The notes: generated by a model from the letters alone, not told the origin. Shown: positions 43,487 to 52,074, numbered from the stretch's first letter. The stretch is DNA of 64,000 nucleotides from JAGWBJ01 sp034423015 (GCA_034423015.1 DAOUJG010000036.1:1-64000), one strand, 5' to 3'. Program-made: numbers and translations.

Positions 43487-44590
43487 TCAGTACTGCCGCG
43501 CCGCCAGAAACTCGGTCAGGAGGCGGACCTCCTCCCGGGCCCAGCCGGGCATGGAGACCGGCTCCACTTCCCTCAGGGCCAGCTCCGCCTGCTCCCTGGT
43601 CATCCGTTCGGCGTACTCCGCCACGTTCAGCTCGTCCAGAAGGCCGAGCACGTCCTGCACGCACTCGTCGTCCAGGGTCTCCCGGCTGTACGCCTCCCTA
43701 AGCCTGTCCCTGGCGGGGTCGGGGGCCACGCTCAGCGCGTAGACCACTGGGAAGGACTTCTTCTTGCGGCGGATGTCGTTGCCCACCGACTTGCCAGTGG
43801 CCCCCTGGTCTCCCCAAATGCCCAGGATGTCGTCCCGGATCTGGAAGGCGCGGCCCAGCCGGCTGCCGCACCGTGAGAAGGCGCGGACATCCTCGGGCTC
43901 GTCGGAGGATATCAGGGCGCCCATCTCCATGCCGCAACGAATGAGGGCGCCCGTCTTCCGGGAGACCATCTGGAGATAGTCGTCGAGGCCGATGTCCAGC
44001 CTCCCCTCGAATGCCAGGTCCGAGCACTGGCCCATGGTCATCTCCAGGTATCCGTTGGTCAGCAGCAGGGACGCCCCCACCGCCTTCTTGGAAGAGACAC
44101 CGCGCCGCGTGAGCCTCAGGGCGGCCAGGTCGGCAAGGGAGCGCATGGCGTTGCCCGCGACCAGCGCCTGGGGCTGACCCCAGACGGACCATACGGAGGG
44201 CTGGTGGCGGCGCTCAACGTCCCCGTCCTGGATGTCGTCGTGGATGAGGGAGAAGTTGTGGACCAGCTCGAGGGCGGCCGCGGCGGGCAGTCCCCGGCGC
44301 CAACCGTCGCCCAGGGCCTCGCACGCGAAGAGGCACAGCGTCGGCCTCAGGGCCTTGCCCTGGGAGGATGGGGAGTCGACGTCGTTGCCCTGGGAGTCGG
44401 CCCAGCCCATGTGATAGCGGAGCATGGAATAGAGGCCGCGGACTTCACCCGCGGCGGGCATGAGGGGGACCGTGGCGTCCAGCTCGCTCTCCAGGTCGTC
44501 CCGGTACCGGGAGAACATGGGGGGCAGCGTCGGCCCGGGGGGCTCCTGCGTCCTGGTTCCAGCCGTGCTCGTGCCAGGTGGGTTTATCAT
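43487..44590 (-). CDS. Polyprenyl (farnesyl/geranylgeranyl-type) diphosphate synthase
   Basis: About 367 aa from ATG 44590; the frame is open to 44650. The first Asp-rich motif is in LIHDDIQDGD (~residues 110-119) and the second in FQIRDDILGIWGD, a variant with the final Asp shifted. Other family blocks are KALRPTLCLFAC and GNDIRRKKKSFPVVYAL. It makes the C15 (or C20) diphosphate that feeds HpnD. The C-terminal ~60 residues are charged. First prenyl gene of the hopanoid run, downstream of DUF72. Confidence 0.88.
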   Translation of the reverse strand: MINPPGTSTAGTRTQEPPGPTLPPMFSRYRDDLESELDATVPLMPAAGEVRGLYSMLRYHMGWADSQGNDVDSPSSQGKALRPTLCLFACEALGDGWRRGLPAAAALELVHNFSLIHDDIQDGDVERRHQPSVWSVWGQPQALVAGNAMRSLADLAALRLTRRGVSSKKAVGASLLLTNGYLEMTMGQCSDLAFEGRLDIGLDDYLQMVSRKTGALIRCGMEMGALISSDEPEDVRAFSRCGSRLGRAFQIRDDILGIWGDQGATGKSVGNDIRRKKKSFPVVYALSVAPDPARDRLREAYSRETLDDECVQDVLGLLDELNVAEYAERMTREQAELALREVEPVSMPGWAREEVRLLTEFLAARQY

Positions 44591-44643
44591 GGGCAGGCTA
44601 ACACTCCCCCCGGGAGATACATCGGCAGACGATGTTTGAAATG

Positions 44644-45621
44644 CTAACAAAGGGCTGGAGGGCTGTCAATACGCCCAAGGGGACTGTCAATGCTGTGATG
44701 AGGCCCCAAATCCCCTGCGGGCGGCTGCTGGCCCAACAGCAACGCGAGCTGCCGCGCGTTGACGATCCCTTGGTCCTGGTAGTTGGTGTTGAACAGGACG
44801 TGGGTAGTCCGCGTCTCTTCCTGGAGGCTGCGCAGCCGCGGCGCCCACTCCTCCAGCTCCTCGACGGGATAGTAGTAGTCGAAGCGCTCCGAGGCCGCCT
44901 TCCCCCGCTTCTCCCAGGTCCGGCTGTTCCTGCCGTGGAACCGGACGTATCCCACGTCGGTGGTGGCGGCCGCGACCGGGGGCACCGAGGACCTGAAGCC
45001 GGCCGGCGAGTCGACGCACACGTAGGTGAGGCCGTGGTCGCGGAGGAACCCCAGTGTCCGCTCCGCGCCCCCTTCCTCCAGCCAGGCGGCGTTGCGGAAC
45101 TCCACGGCCAGCCGGCAGCCGGGCAGTCTCTCCCGGCACTCCAGCAGGAGCTCCCTGTTGGAGCGGCCCGGGTGGAACCAGGGAGGGAACTGGAACAGCA
45201 CCATGCCGAGCTTGCCCGCCTCCATGAGGGGTGACAGGGCGTCCAGGAACAGGGCCCACGTCTCCTGACCGACGTCGGACGGCAGGTCCTTCATGTAAAC
45301 CCGGCCCTTGTCCAGCAGGCCCCGGGGCAGCCCGACCTGCAGGTCCCTGGGCAGGGCCCTCGGGTCCGCCGCGTGTCCCGTGAACAGGGCGTAGGCCTTG
45401 ACGTGGAAGATGAAGCCGGGGGGCGTGCGCTGGACCCACAGCTCGCTGTTGCGGCGGGAGGGCAAAGCGTAGTAGGAGCTGTCCACCTCCACGGTGGGGA
45501 AGTTCGCGGAGTAGTAGCGCAGGCGGGTCTCCGGCGTCTTGACTGGGGGCGGGTAGAAGAGGCCGCTCTCCAGCAGGCTCCGGTCGGTCCACGAGCAGGT
45601 GCCTATCAGTATGCGGCCCAT
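44644..45621 (-). CDS. DUF72-family protein
   Basis: 325 aa TIM-barrel-like protein: GTCSWTDRSLL start, VEVDSSYYALP, FHVKAYALFTGH, LGMVLFQFPPWF and YVRFHGRNSRTWEKRGK are the DUF72 (YecE) blocks. Biochemical function is unknown. The last ~25 residues are an Asp/Ser/Pro tail outside the domain. It lies 39 bp after the Ldh gene and 53 bp before the prenyl synthase. Confidence 0.88.
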   Translation of the reverse strand: MGRILIGTCSWTDRSLLESGLFYPPPVKTPETRLRYYSANFPTVEVDSSYYALPSRRNSELWVQRTPPGFIFHVKAYALFTGHAADPRALPRDLQVGLPRGLLDKGRVYMKDLPSDVGQETWALFLDALSPLMEAGKLGMVLFQFPPWFHPGRSNRELLLECRERLPGCRLAVEFRNAAWLEEGGAERTLGFLRDHGLTYVCVDSPAGFRSSVPPVAAATTDVGYVRFHGRNSRTWEKRGKAASERFDYYYPVEELEEWAPRLRSLQEETRTTHVLFNTNYQDQGIVNARQLALLLGQQPPAGDLGPHHSIDSPLGRIDSPPALC

Positions 45622-45660
45622 GTCGCCCGGGTTGGGGAGATGCGCGGCGGAGCGCGGCCC

Positions 45661-46713
45661 CTAGGGACTGCCTATGGCGTCCTCCAGCTTGTGCCGCTGG
45701 ACGAGCTCGGTTATCTGCGCCCAGGTGTCGTCCTCGATGAAGATGCCTTCCTTGAGCCTGGTCTGCTCGGTGACGTACTCCACCTCGCCCGGGTAGTAGA
45801 TGCGGTCGAAGCCCTTGGCCGGGGAGGTGTCCTTCACGTACTCGGCGAAGGCCCGCATCTCCTCCTTGAACTCGGCCAGGGGCCTGAAGGCCTCCACCTT
45901 GAAGACGGCTATGAAGCACCCGTCGTTGTGGCGGGCCAGGGGGTCGATGCCGAAGCCCAGGCCCGTGAGGATCCCCGAGAACATCTCCACCATGAAGCTG
46001 AGGCCGTACCCCTTGTGGCCCTGGTCGGCGCCGACGGGGAGGATGGCGCCCCCCGCGTAGTAGTCCTCGGGGTCGGTGGTGGGGTTGCCCTCCTTGTCCA
46101 CCACCCATCCCAGGGGCATGGGCTGACGCCGGTTCCTGGAGAGGCTCACCTTCCCCGCCGCCACGGCGCTGGTGGCCATGTCCAGCAGCACGACGCCGTC
46201 CACGTTGGCCGGCACCCCGATGCAGATGGGGTTGGTGCCCAGCCTCCGCTCCCTGCCGCCGAAGGGGGCCACGGCCTTGGGCCCGGCGCCGGAGTCGGCG
46301 GTGATGATGGCGATCATGTCCTCCTCGACGGCCATGGTCGGGTAGTCTCCCAGGCGGCCTATGTGGCTCTGGTAGTGGATGGTCATGGCCGCGACGTTCT
46401 GGGTCCTGGCCTTCTCGATGGCCATGCGCATGGCGCGCTCTGTCACCACGAACCCGAACCCCCAGTTGCCGTTTATGACCGCGGTGGTGGGAGACTCCTG
46501 CTCCACCACGAAGGGCGCGCCGGGGACGATGTGGCCCTTGTGTATGCGCTCGACGTACTCCGGGAGATGGATCACGCCGTGGGAGTCGTGGCCCACCAAG
46601 TTGGCCTTCACCTGGTGGCGGGCGACTATCGTGGCCTCCTCTTCCGAGACCCCCTCGGCGCGGTAGACGTGATACACCACCCTCCTCAGGTAGTCGTCGG
46701 AGAACACTGGCAT
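45661..46713 (-). CDS. Ldh-family oxidoreductase (malate/L-lactate/ureidoglycolate dehydrogenase type)
   Basis: 350 aa; ATG 46713 after GGAGGTGG. It belongs to the non-Rossmann NAD(P)-dependent family: VGHDSHGVIHLPEYV near the start carries the active-site His, with AMTIHYQSHIGRLGDYP, GTNPICIGVP and GADQGHKGYGLSFMVEMFSG later. Members oxidise 2-hydroxy acids such as malate, lactate, sulfolactate or ureidoglycolate. First gene of the long minus-strand run. Confidence 0.9.
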   Translation of the reverse strand: MPVFSDDYLRRVVYHVYRAEGVSEEEATIVARHQVKANLVGHDSHGVIHLPEYVERIHKGHIVPGAPFVVEQESPTTAVINGNWGFGFVVTERAMRMAIEKARTQNVAAMTIHYQSHIGRLGDYPTMAVEEDMIAIITADSGAGPKAVAPFGGRERRLGTNPICIGVPANVDGVVLLDMATSAVAAGKVSLSRNRRQPMPLGWVVDKEGNPTTDPEDYYAGGAILPVGADQGHKGYGLSFMVEMFSGILTGLGFGIDPLARHNDGCFIAVFKVEAFRPLAEFKEEMRAFAEYVKDTSPAKGFDRIYYPGEVEYVTEQTRLKEGIFIEDDTWAQITELVQRHKLEDAIGSP

Positions 46714-46878
46714 GGCCGTCCACCTCCCGGGCTGCGGCGACCCACTGCCGCAATGTGGCTTCACAGTGTATAGTACGGCCCAAGGCTTGTCCATCGTAGG
46801 CGCGGGCCGGCGGTCGCGGTAGGGTGGAAGGTGGCAATGCCCGTCGCTCCCAGATTCCAGCGTAAGGAGGCGTGACGA

Positions 46879-47556
46879 ATGACCTCCCGTAGCGCCGATC
46901 AGCTCACCGCCAGGGTCCTCAGGGACAGAAAAGACCGGGAGAACGACGGCTACCCGCAAAACCTGTCCCTCCGGGTGCACCGGACCATCAGCTGGATCGG
47001 CCGTGCCGAGATGGCCGGCGACGACCCCGACATCGCCTTCGCCTGCTACTGGATCGCCTTCAACGCCGCCTACGCCGAGGACACTGACGGATCCACCGAG
47101 ATCCGCGAACGGGACCTGATTGGCGGCTACTTCACCAAGATACTCAAGCTCGATGCCGAGCGGACCATCTATGAGGCCATCTGGGACCGATTCTCGGGCC
47201 CGGTGCGGCTCATCCTGAAAAACAGGTACGTCTATCAGCCTTTCTGGAAGCACGTCAACGGAGTCGAGGGGTACGGTGACTGGGAGGCATGGTTTGACCG
47301 CGAACAGGCCCGCATAGGCCGCGCTCTGGCTCAGCAGGAGACCCTGCTGGTGCTAAACCTGCTGTTCGACCGTCTATATGTGCTGCGAAACCAGATTATG
47401 CACGGCGGGTCGACGTGGAACAGCAGCGTCAATCGCAGCCAAGTGCGGGACGGAGCGGCGATCATGGGGTTCCTGGTGCCCATATTTGTGAAAGTGATGA
47501 TGGACCACCCGGACGAGCCGTGGGGAATGAATTACTATCCGGTCGTGGACCCGTAG
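46879..47556 (+). CDS. HEPN-like protein with RNxxxH motif
   Basis: 225 aa; ATG after AAGGAGGCGTG. Mostly helical. LYVLRNQIMHGGSTW (~residues 169-183) holds R-N-x3-H, the catalytic motif of HEPN-superfamily RNases, and an early helix (AFACYWIAFNAAYAE) fits the Apea-like subgroup. Such proteins often occur in toxin-antitoxin or abortive-infection systems, but no partner gene is adjacent and it may be a single housekeeping-type HEPN protein. Slightly lower GC than its neighbours. Confidence 0.72.
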   Translation: MTSRSADQLTARVLRDRKDRENDGYPQNLSLRVHRTISWIGRAEMAGDDPDIAFACYWIAFNAAYAEDTDGSTEIRERDLIGGYFTKILKLDAERTIYEAIWDRFSGPVRLILKNRYVYQPFWKHVNGVEGYGDWEAWFDREQARIGRALAQQETLLVLNLLFDRLYVLRNQIMHGGSTWNSSVNRSQVRDGAAIMGFLVPIFVKVMMDHPDEPWGMNYYPVVDP

Positions 47557-47688
47557 GCCGGTACGCGATACCCTTCCTCCGCGGGCATGACGGAGGTATT
47601 TTGACGCCGGGTCGGGCCGCTGATAATATGTGTGAGTCCTCCCGCGGGGCCGTTCTCAGCGCCTTCACCATGCGGGGGACGGAGGCAG

Positions 47689-48303
47689 ATGAGGCTCATA
47701 CTGGTCCGTCACGGCGAGACGGAGTGGAACAGGGAGGGCCGGTTCCAGGGGCAGAGCCCCGTCGGCCTCAGCGAGAAGGGCGTCAGGCAGGCCCGGGAGA
47801 CGGCCAAGGCCCTGGTGGCCATGAAGCCCACCGCCATCTACTCCAGTCCCCTCACCCGCGCCATGATGACCGCCGATGAGATAGGCAGGGCAGTGTCGCT
47901 GGAGGTCACCCCCCTGGAGGGCATCAAGGAAGTGCACCTGGGCGAGATGGAGGGCATCACCGGAAGGGAGATGCGGGACAGGTTCGGCCAGTTCTATGCG
48001 ACCTGGCGCAGAGACCCCTCCCAGGCGGTGTTTCCCGCCGGAGAGTCCATGCGGCAGCTCCAGGAGCGGGCCTGGAACGCCATCGTCGGCCTGGAGAAGG
48101 CCCACCCCAACGGTGCGGTGGTGGCCGTCTCCCACAACTTCGCCATCCGGACGATCCTCTGCCGGTTCATGGGCCTTCCCCTCTCCCGCTTCCACAGGCT
48201 GAGGGTCGACCTGGCCTCGGTGGGGGTGCTGCAGACCAACGGTTCCAACCGCCAGATGCTGGCCATGAACGAGCGTTGCCACCTTCCCGAGGAGGTCCGC
48301 TAG
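47689..48303 (+). CDS. Histidine phosphatase (phosphoglycerate-mutase-like)
   Basis: 204 aa; ATG 47689 after GGAGG. RHGETEWN (residues ~7-14) carries the phospho-accepting His; Glu in GIKEVHLGEMEG and His in VVAVSHNFAIR complete the site. The family covers cofactor-dependent phosphoglycerate mutases, alpha-ribazole phosphatase and broad phosphatases; its small size favours the phosphatase branch. The segment GGCCCGAGGAGGTCCGCTA is repeated around the stop (48287-48323). Confidence 0.9.
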   Translation: MRLILVRHGETEWNREGRFQGQSPVGLSEKGVRQARETAKALVAMKPTAIYSSPLTRAMMTADEIGRAVSLEVTPLEGIKEVHLGEMEGITGREMRDRFGQFYATWRRDPSQAVFPAGESMRQLQERAWNAIVGLEKAHPNGAVVAVSHNFAIRTILCRFMGLPLSRFHRLRVDLASVGVLQTNGSNRQMLAMNERCHLPEEVR

Positions 48304-48371
48304 GGCCCGAGGAGGTCCGCTACGGCCGCCGTCGTGTCCCCGCTCACCCCCGTGAGCCGCCTGGAGTCCCG

Positions 48372-49820
48372 ATGGTCGATAGGCTAGCCCCCGTCGAACG
48401 GAAGCTCCGGAGCGCCCTTTGCCGGGAGGGTCTCACCGGGAGAGACGCCCTCCTGGTCGTTGCGGTATCGGGCGGGCCCGACTCGGTGGCGTTGCTCCAC
48501 GCCCTGCTCCGCCTGCGGGAGCCGGCCCGCGCAGCCATCCACGTAGCCCACCTGAACCACAACTTCCGCGGCGAGGAGGCGGAGGAGGACGCCCGGTTCG
48601 TGTCCCGCCTGGCGGCGTCCCTGGGGCTCCCCTCGACGGTGGACAGGGCGGACCCCGTGGCGTACCAGCGGGAGGCGGGGCTGTCCTCCTTCGAGGAGGC
48701 CGCCCGGGAGGTGCGCTACTCCTTCCTGTCCAGGGTGGCCGGGGAGACCGGGGCTGCGGCCGTGGTGCTGGGGCACACCGCCGACGACCACGCCGAGACC
48801 GTCCTCATGCACATCCTCCGGGGCAGCGGGCTGCACGGGCTCCGGGGCATGGAGGCCCTCTCCACATGGCGGGACCGGCAGGGCGGCCGCGAGGCGGTCC
48901 TGTTCCGGCCGTTGCTGGAGGTGACCAAGGCCGAAACCGCGGCCTACTGCTGGGAGCGGGGCCTGGCGTTCAGGGTCGACTCGGGCAACCTGTCGCCCCG
49001 GTTCACCCGCAACCGCGTGCGCGACCACCTGCTCCCGGTGCTGAGGCAGTACAACCCGAGGATAGCCGAAGCCCTGCAGCGCCTGGGCCGTGCCGCGTCG
49101 TTGGAGGTGGCCTTCGTCGAGGGGGAGGTGGACCGGGTCTGGGACTCGGTCGTCCGCATGGGCCGGGACGAGGTCGTCATCGACGGGGCAGGACTGTCAG
49201 CACTTCACCCGCTGGTGCGGCTTATGGTGTTCAGGAGGGCCTACGAGAGGGTGGCGGGCCACACCCGCCGGCTGCGGCAGGCCCACCTGACGGCGATGGA
49301 CGCCCTCCTGGCATCGAGACCGGGCAAGAGGGTGCAGCTTCCCGCCGGGCTGACCCTGTCGCGGGGGTACGTCACACTGCACCTGGGCGCGGAGACGCCG
49401 GAGACGCCGTGCCCCTTTCCGCCAATGGATGGAGAGTACCCCCTTGCCCCGCCGCCGCCTTCGGGGGAAGCCAGCGTGGACCTCCCCGTCTGGAGGGTGG
49501 TGTACGGGCTCCAGCCGGCGGGAGGGCAGATAAGGGGCCGGCCCTTCGACGCGTCCCTGGACGCGGACAGCGTATCCGCCGGGCTGCTGGTGCGCTCCAG
49601 GCGCGAGGGAGACCGGTTCCACCCCCTGGGGATGAGGGGGGAGAAGAAGCTGCAGGACTTCTTCGTGGACCAGAAGGTCCCCCGGGAGTGGCGGGACCGG
49701 GTCCCGCTGCTGGTGTCGGGGGGCCGCATAGCCTGGGTCGTGGGCTACCGGGTGGCGGAGTGGGCCAAGACCACGCCGGACTCCCGGACGGTGCTCCGCG
49801 TGGAGTTCTTCACTACCTAG
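48372..49820 (+). CDS. tilS: tRNA(Ile)-lysidine synthetase
   Basis: 482 aa; ATG 48372 with CTGGAG five bases before. The PP-loop AVSGGPDSVALLHAL (~residues 31-45), HLNHNFRG and LGHTADDHAETVLMHILRGSGLHGL define TilS. The C-terminal domain includes RSRREGDRFHPLGMRGEKKLQDFFVDQKVP, the tRNA-acceptor-binding block. It makes lysidine at C34 of tRNA-Ile so that AUA is read, consistent with frequent ATA codons in this window. Confidence 0.95.
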   Translation: MVDRLAPVERKLRSALCREGLTGRDALLVVAVSGGPDSVALLHALLRLREPARAAIHVAHLNHNFRGEEAEEDARFVSRLAASLGLPSTVDRADPVAYQREAGLSSFEEAAREVRYSFLSRVAGETGAAAVVLGHTADDHAETVLMHILRGSGLHGLRGMEALSTWRDRQGGREAVLFRPLLEVTKAETAAYCWERGLAFRVDSGNLSPRFTRNRVRDHLLPVLRQYNPRIAEALQRLGRAASLEVAFVEGEVDRVWDSVVRMGRDEVVIDGAGLSALHPLVRLMVFRRAYERVAGHTRRLRQAHLTAMDALLASRPGKRVQLPAGLTLSRGYVTLHLGAETPETPCPFPPMDGEYPLAPPPPSGEASVDLPVWRVVYGLQPAGGQIRGRPFDASLDADSVSAGLLVRSRREGDRFHPLGMRGEKKLQDFFVDQKVPREWRDRVPLLVSGGRIAWVVGYRVAEWAKTTPDSRTVLRVEFFTT

Positions 49821-49832
49821 GACAGAGCATCC

Positions 49833-50675
49833 CTAGAGGCCCAGCAGCCTGGAGGGGTTGTCCTTCACCATCATGCCCACCTCTACCTCGTCCATGCCCG
49901 CCTGGAGCAGAGTGGCGATGCCCATGCGCAGGCCCTCGGGGGCCACTGGGTGGTAGGCCTGGCCGAAGTCGGTGCTGATGATGCAGCGCTCGGGGTCGGT
50001 GGTGCGTATCATCTGCGCCAGCTCCACCGGGTCGAGCCGGTGGGTCAGGGGCATCATCACGTGGACGCAGTGCTCTATGAAGGCCCCCTTCTTGGCGAGG
50101 CTCACCATGTCCTCCACTGTCATCCCCGTGGAGAAGGACATGGAGGAAGCGTGGGTGACGACGATGCGGCCGATCCCCAGGTTTCGGGCCTCGTCCACCA
50201 GGACCATACTCTCCTCGGTGGAGAGGTGGCCTGTGGCCAGCACCATGTCGTGCTGCCGCACCGTGTCCAGTATGGGGTACATCTCGGGCACCATCCTGCC
50301 GCGCTCGTCCAGGATGTAGATGCCCCCCTCCAGGCCCTTGTGGCGCCTGTGGGCACGGGCCGAGTAGGTGGGCATCCACACGACGCGGCCTCCCATCAGG
50401 GCCGAGGCCGAGACCGCCGCCGGGTTGAGGCCGCCGACCTCGATGTCCAGGGTCACGCCTCCGATGAGGGTGATCCCGGGCACCATTCTGCCGACGGTGT
50501 AGGCGACGGGTTGGGTCGGGAACTCGTGGCTCTTCAGGACCAGGCCCCCCATGCCCGCCGCCTGGGCCTGGCGGGCCAGCTCCAGGGCGTCGGTCCTGCG
50601 CTCCACCCGGGGGTCGGGGGCGAAGTGGACGTGTATGTCCACCGCGCCTTCCATCAGCCTGTCGATGGCCGCCAA
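49833..50675 (-). CDS. DUF6282-type metal-dependent hydrolase
   Basis: 280 aa; TTG 50675 is preceded by AAGGAG at five bases. The amidohydrolase-like TIM barrel is seen: DIHVHFAPDP (HxH metal motif), LKSHEFPTQP, ATGHLSTEES, VTHASSMSFS and STDFGQ supply the remaining ligands. Reaction unknown. It is 9 bp downstream of ribH in the same direction. Confidence 0.82.
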   Translation of the reverse strand: MAAIDRLMEGAVDIHVHFAPDPRVERRTDALELARQAQAAGMGGLVLKSHEFPTQPVAYTVGRMVPGITLIGGVTLDIEVGGLNPAAVSASALMGGRVVWMPTYSARAHRRHKGLEGGIYILDERGRMVPEMYPILDTVRQHDMVLATGHLSTEESMVLVDEARNLGIGRIVVTHASSMSFSTGMTVEDMVSLAKKGAFIEHCVHVMMPLTHRLDPVELAQMIRTTDPERCIISTDFGQAYHPVAPEGLRMGIATLLQAGMDEVEVGMMVKDNPSRLLGL

Positions 50676-50684
50676 AGCGTCTCC

Positions 50685-51173
50685 TTAGGGTGATGCGTTC
50701 CCGGCTCCCCTGATCGCCTGAAGGAGCCTTGCCATCTCTATAGCGCCGACTGCGGCGTTGTGGCCCAGGTTGCCCGACTTGCCCCCGGAGCGGTCGATGG
50801 CCTGCTCCATGTTCTCGCAGGTCAGGACGCCGAAGATCACCGGGACCTTGGTGTCCAGGGCGGCGCGGCTTATGCCCGAGGCGGCCTGTCCCGCCACCAT
50901 GTCGTAGTGGGTGGTCTCGCCCCGTATGACCGCCCCCAGGCAGACCACGGCGTCGTAGCTCCCCGTGCCGGCCAGGGTCTTGGCGGTCAACGGCAGCTCG
51001 AAAGAGCCGGGCACCCATGCCACCGTGACTCCGTCATCGTCGACGCCGTGGCTGGAGAGGGCGTCCCGGGCTCCCTCCAACAGCTTCTGGGTCACGAACT
51101 GATTGAACCGCGCCACCACGATGGCGACGCGCAGTCCAGTGCCCTGTAGGTTGCCGCGCAGCTGTCTTGCCAA
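50685..51173 (-). CDS. ribH: 6,7-dimethyl-8-ribityllumazine synthase
   Basis: 162 aa, TTG start. Active-site blocks: ARFNQFVTQKLLEGA, WVPGSFELPLTA, CLGAVIRGETTHYDMVA (catalytic His) and FGVLTCENMEQA. It makes the last precursor of riboflavin. No other rib gene and no FMN riboswitch is seen upstream, so flavin genes are scattered. Confidence 0.95.
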   Translation of the reverse strand: MARQLRGNLQGTGLRVAIVVARFNQFVTQKLLEGARDALSSHGVDDDGVTVAWVPGSFELPLTAKTLAGTGSYDAVVCLGAVIRGETTHYDMVAGQAASGISRAALDTKVPVIFGVLTCENMEQAIDRSGGKSGNLGHNAAVGAIEMARLLQAIRGAGNASP

Positions 51174-51232
51174 GGTCTCTCTCTACCCTTCCCTGGTCTC
51201 CGGGCCCGCCGGAGGGGCGCCGGGGTCCCCGT

Positions 51233-51253
51233 GGCCGGGCCGTTAGCCCGGCC
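51233..51253. terminator. Strong hairpin between the Sec-protein gene and ribH
   Basis: Perfect 8-bp stem GGCCGGGC-CGTTA-GCCCGGCC. It could end transcription of the upstream minus-strand gene, but no U-run follows on that strand. Confidence 0.35.
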
Positions 51254-51284
51254 CTTTCAGCCGGCCCTTTCAGCCCGGCCCTTC
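51245..51284. repeat. Three tandem 13-14 bp repeats
   Basis: AGCCCGGCCCTTTC (51245), AGCCGGCCCTTTC (51259) and AGCCCGGCCCTTC (51272) run head to tail across the end of the gene at 51283. Confidence 0.75.
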
Positions 51285-52005
51285 AGGAGGAGGCCTCCTC
51301 TGAGGTGTTCTTTACGCCGGTCTCCAGCACCCGTTCCAGGAACTCGGACTCGGGGACGGCCCCGACGAACTGCACCTGGGGCGCGACGCCGGCCAGCCGG
51401 CTGACGGTGCCCATCACCGTCTTGGGCACGCCCCGTACGGCGTAGGTCTGGCCCAGCGCCGGGAACTCCTGGACCTCTATGACGTCGGAGGTTATGAACG
51501 GGTTCTCGATGGCGAATGCGTGGGCCAACCTGGCCACACTGGGGCAGTACCCTCAATTCGGGGTGACGAACACCTGGATGTGGACTTCCTGGTTGACCTT
51601 CTTCAGCCGCTTTCTCGTGTCCATGGAGAGGGGGCTCACCCCCCTGGAGAGGGTCTTGATGTCCTCCACGATGGTGGAGAACTCGTACCCCATGGGTATG
51701 CCGTAGAACTTGAGCCTGGAGTCCCCGTTCTTTCCGATGACTATGGCGGGTATCCGCTCTATGCCGTACCGCTCCCTCTCCTCGGCCTGGCTGTAGAAGT
51801 CGTATATCTCCAGGTGGAGCTTGGGGGACAGGGCCGTCAGCTCCTCCATGAGCTCCTGGGTCTGGGGGCAGTACTGGCACTCCCGGCCCGGGATGGTGAG
51901 GAGGGAGGAGCCTTGGCTGAAGAGCCGGATGGTAACGTCGTCCTTCAGCTCTTTGCGGAACTCCCTCTTCAGGCCGTCCCGGTCTTTGTCGGGGATCATG
52001 GGCAT
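51283..52005 (-). CDS. Protein disulfide oxidoreductase (two thioredoxin folds), candidate selenoprotein
   Basis: 240 aa if the TGA at 51555-51553 is read as selenocysteine. Fold 1 (~20-125) has CQYC at residues 43-46 and IERIPAIVIG. Fold 2 (~140-240) has VFVTPN-U-GYCP, Sec151/Cys154, where family members have CPYC, and the conserved VRGVPKTVMG with cis-Pro. Total length equals the PDO/GlrX-like family (~225-240). Frame and conservation continue for 90 codons after the TGA, and a SECIS-like stem-loop follows it. ATG 52005 has GAGGTGAG upstream. It would act in cytoplasmic thiol redox chemistry. If the TGA is a stop, the protein lacks its second active site. Confidence 0.82.
51518..51555 (-). 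promoter_or_regulatory. Candidate bacterial SECIS element
   Basis: On the minus strand: UGA at 51555-51553, 22 intervening bases, then apical loop GGU (51530-51528). Below the loop is a stem GUGU-GGCCA / UGGCC-C-ACGC, nine pairs with one bulged C at 51522. A loop starting with G and a UGA-to-loop distance of 16-37 nt are the known requirements for bacterial SECIS recognition by SelB; the E. coli fdhF loop also contains GGU. Confidence 0.65.
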
Positions 52006-52074
52006 GGGCTCACCTCGCGCCGCGAACATCAATCCAGCACAGTTTACAATGGATCGGGTCGCCGTTCCACCCCT

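Noticed and set aside
51174..51282. FMN riboswitch upstream of ribH
   Set aside because: The 110-base interval contains only a GC hairpin and tandem repeats; no RFN-type conserved segments are visible.
51283..51537. Separate small gene starting at GTG 51537
   Set aside because: It has no ribosome-binding site and lacks the first strand and active-site residues of its thioredoxin fold, which lie directly upstream across the TGA; it is the second half of the PDO gene.
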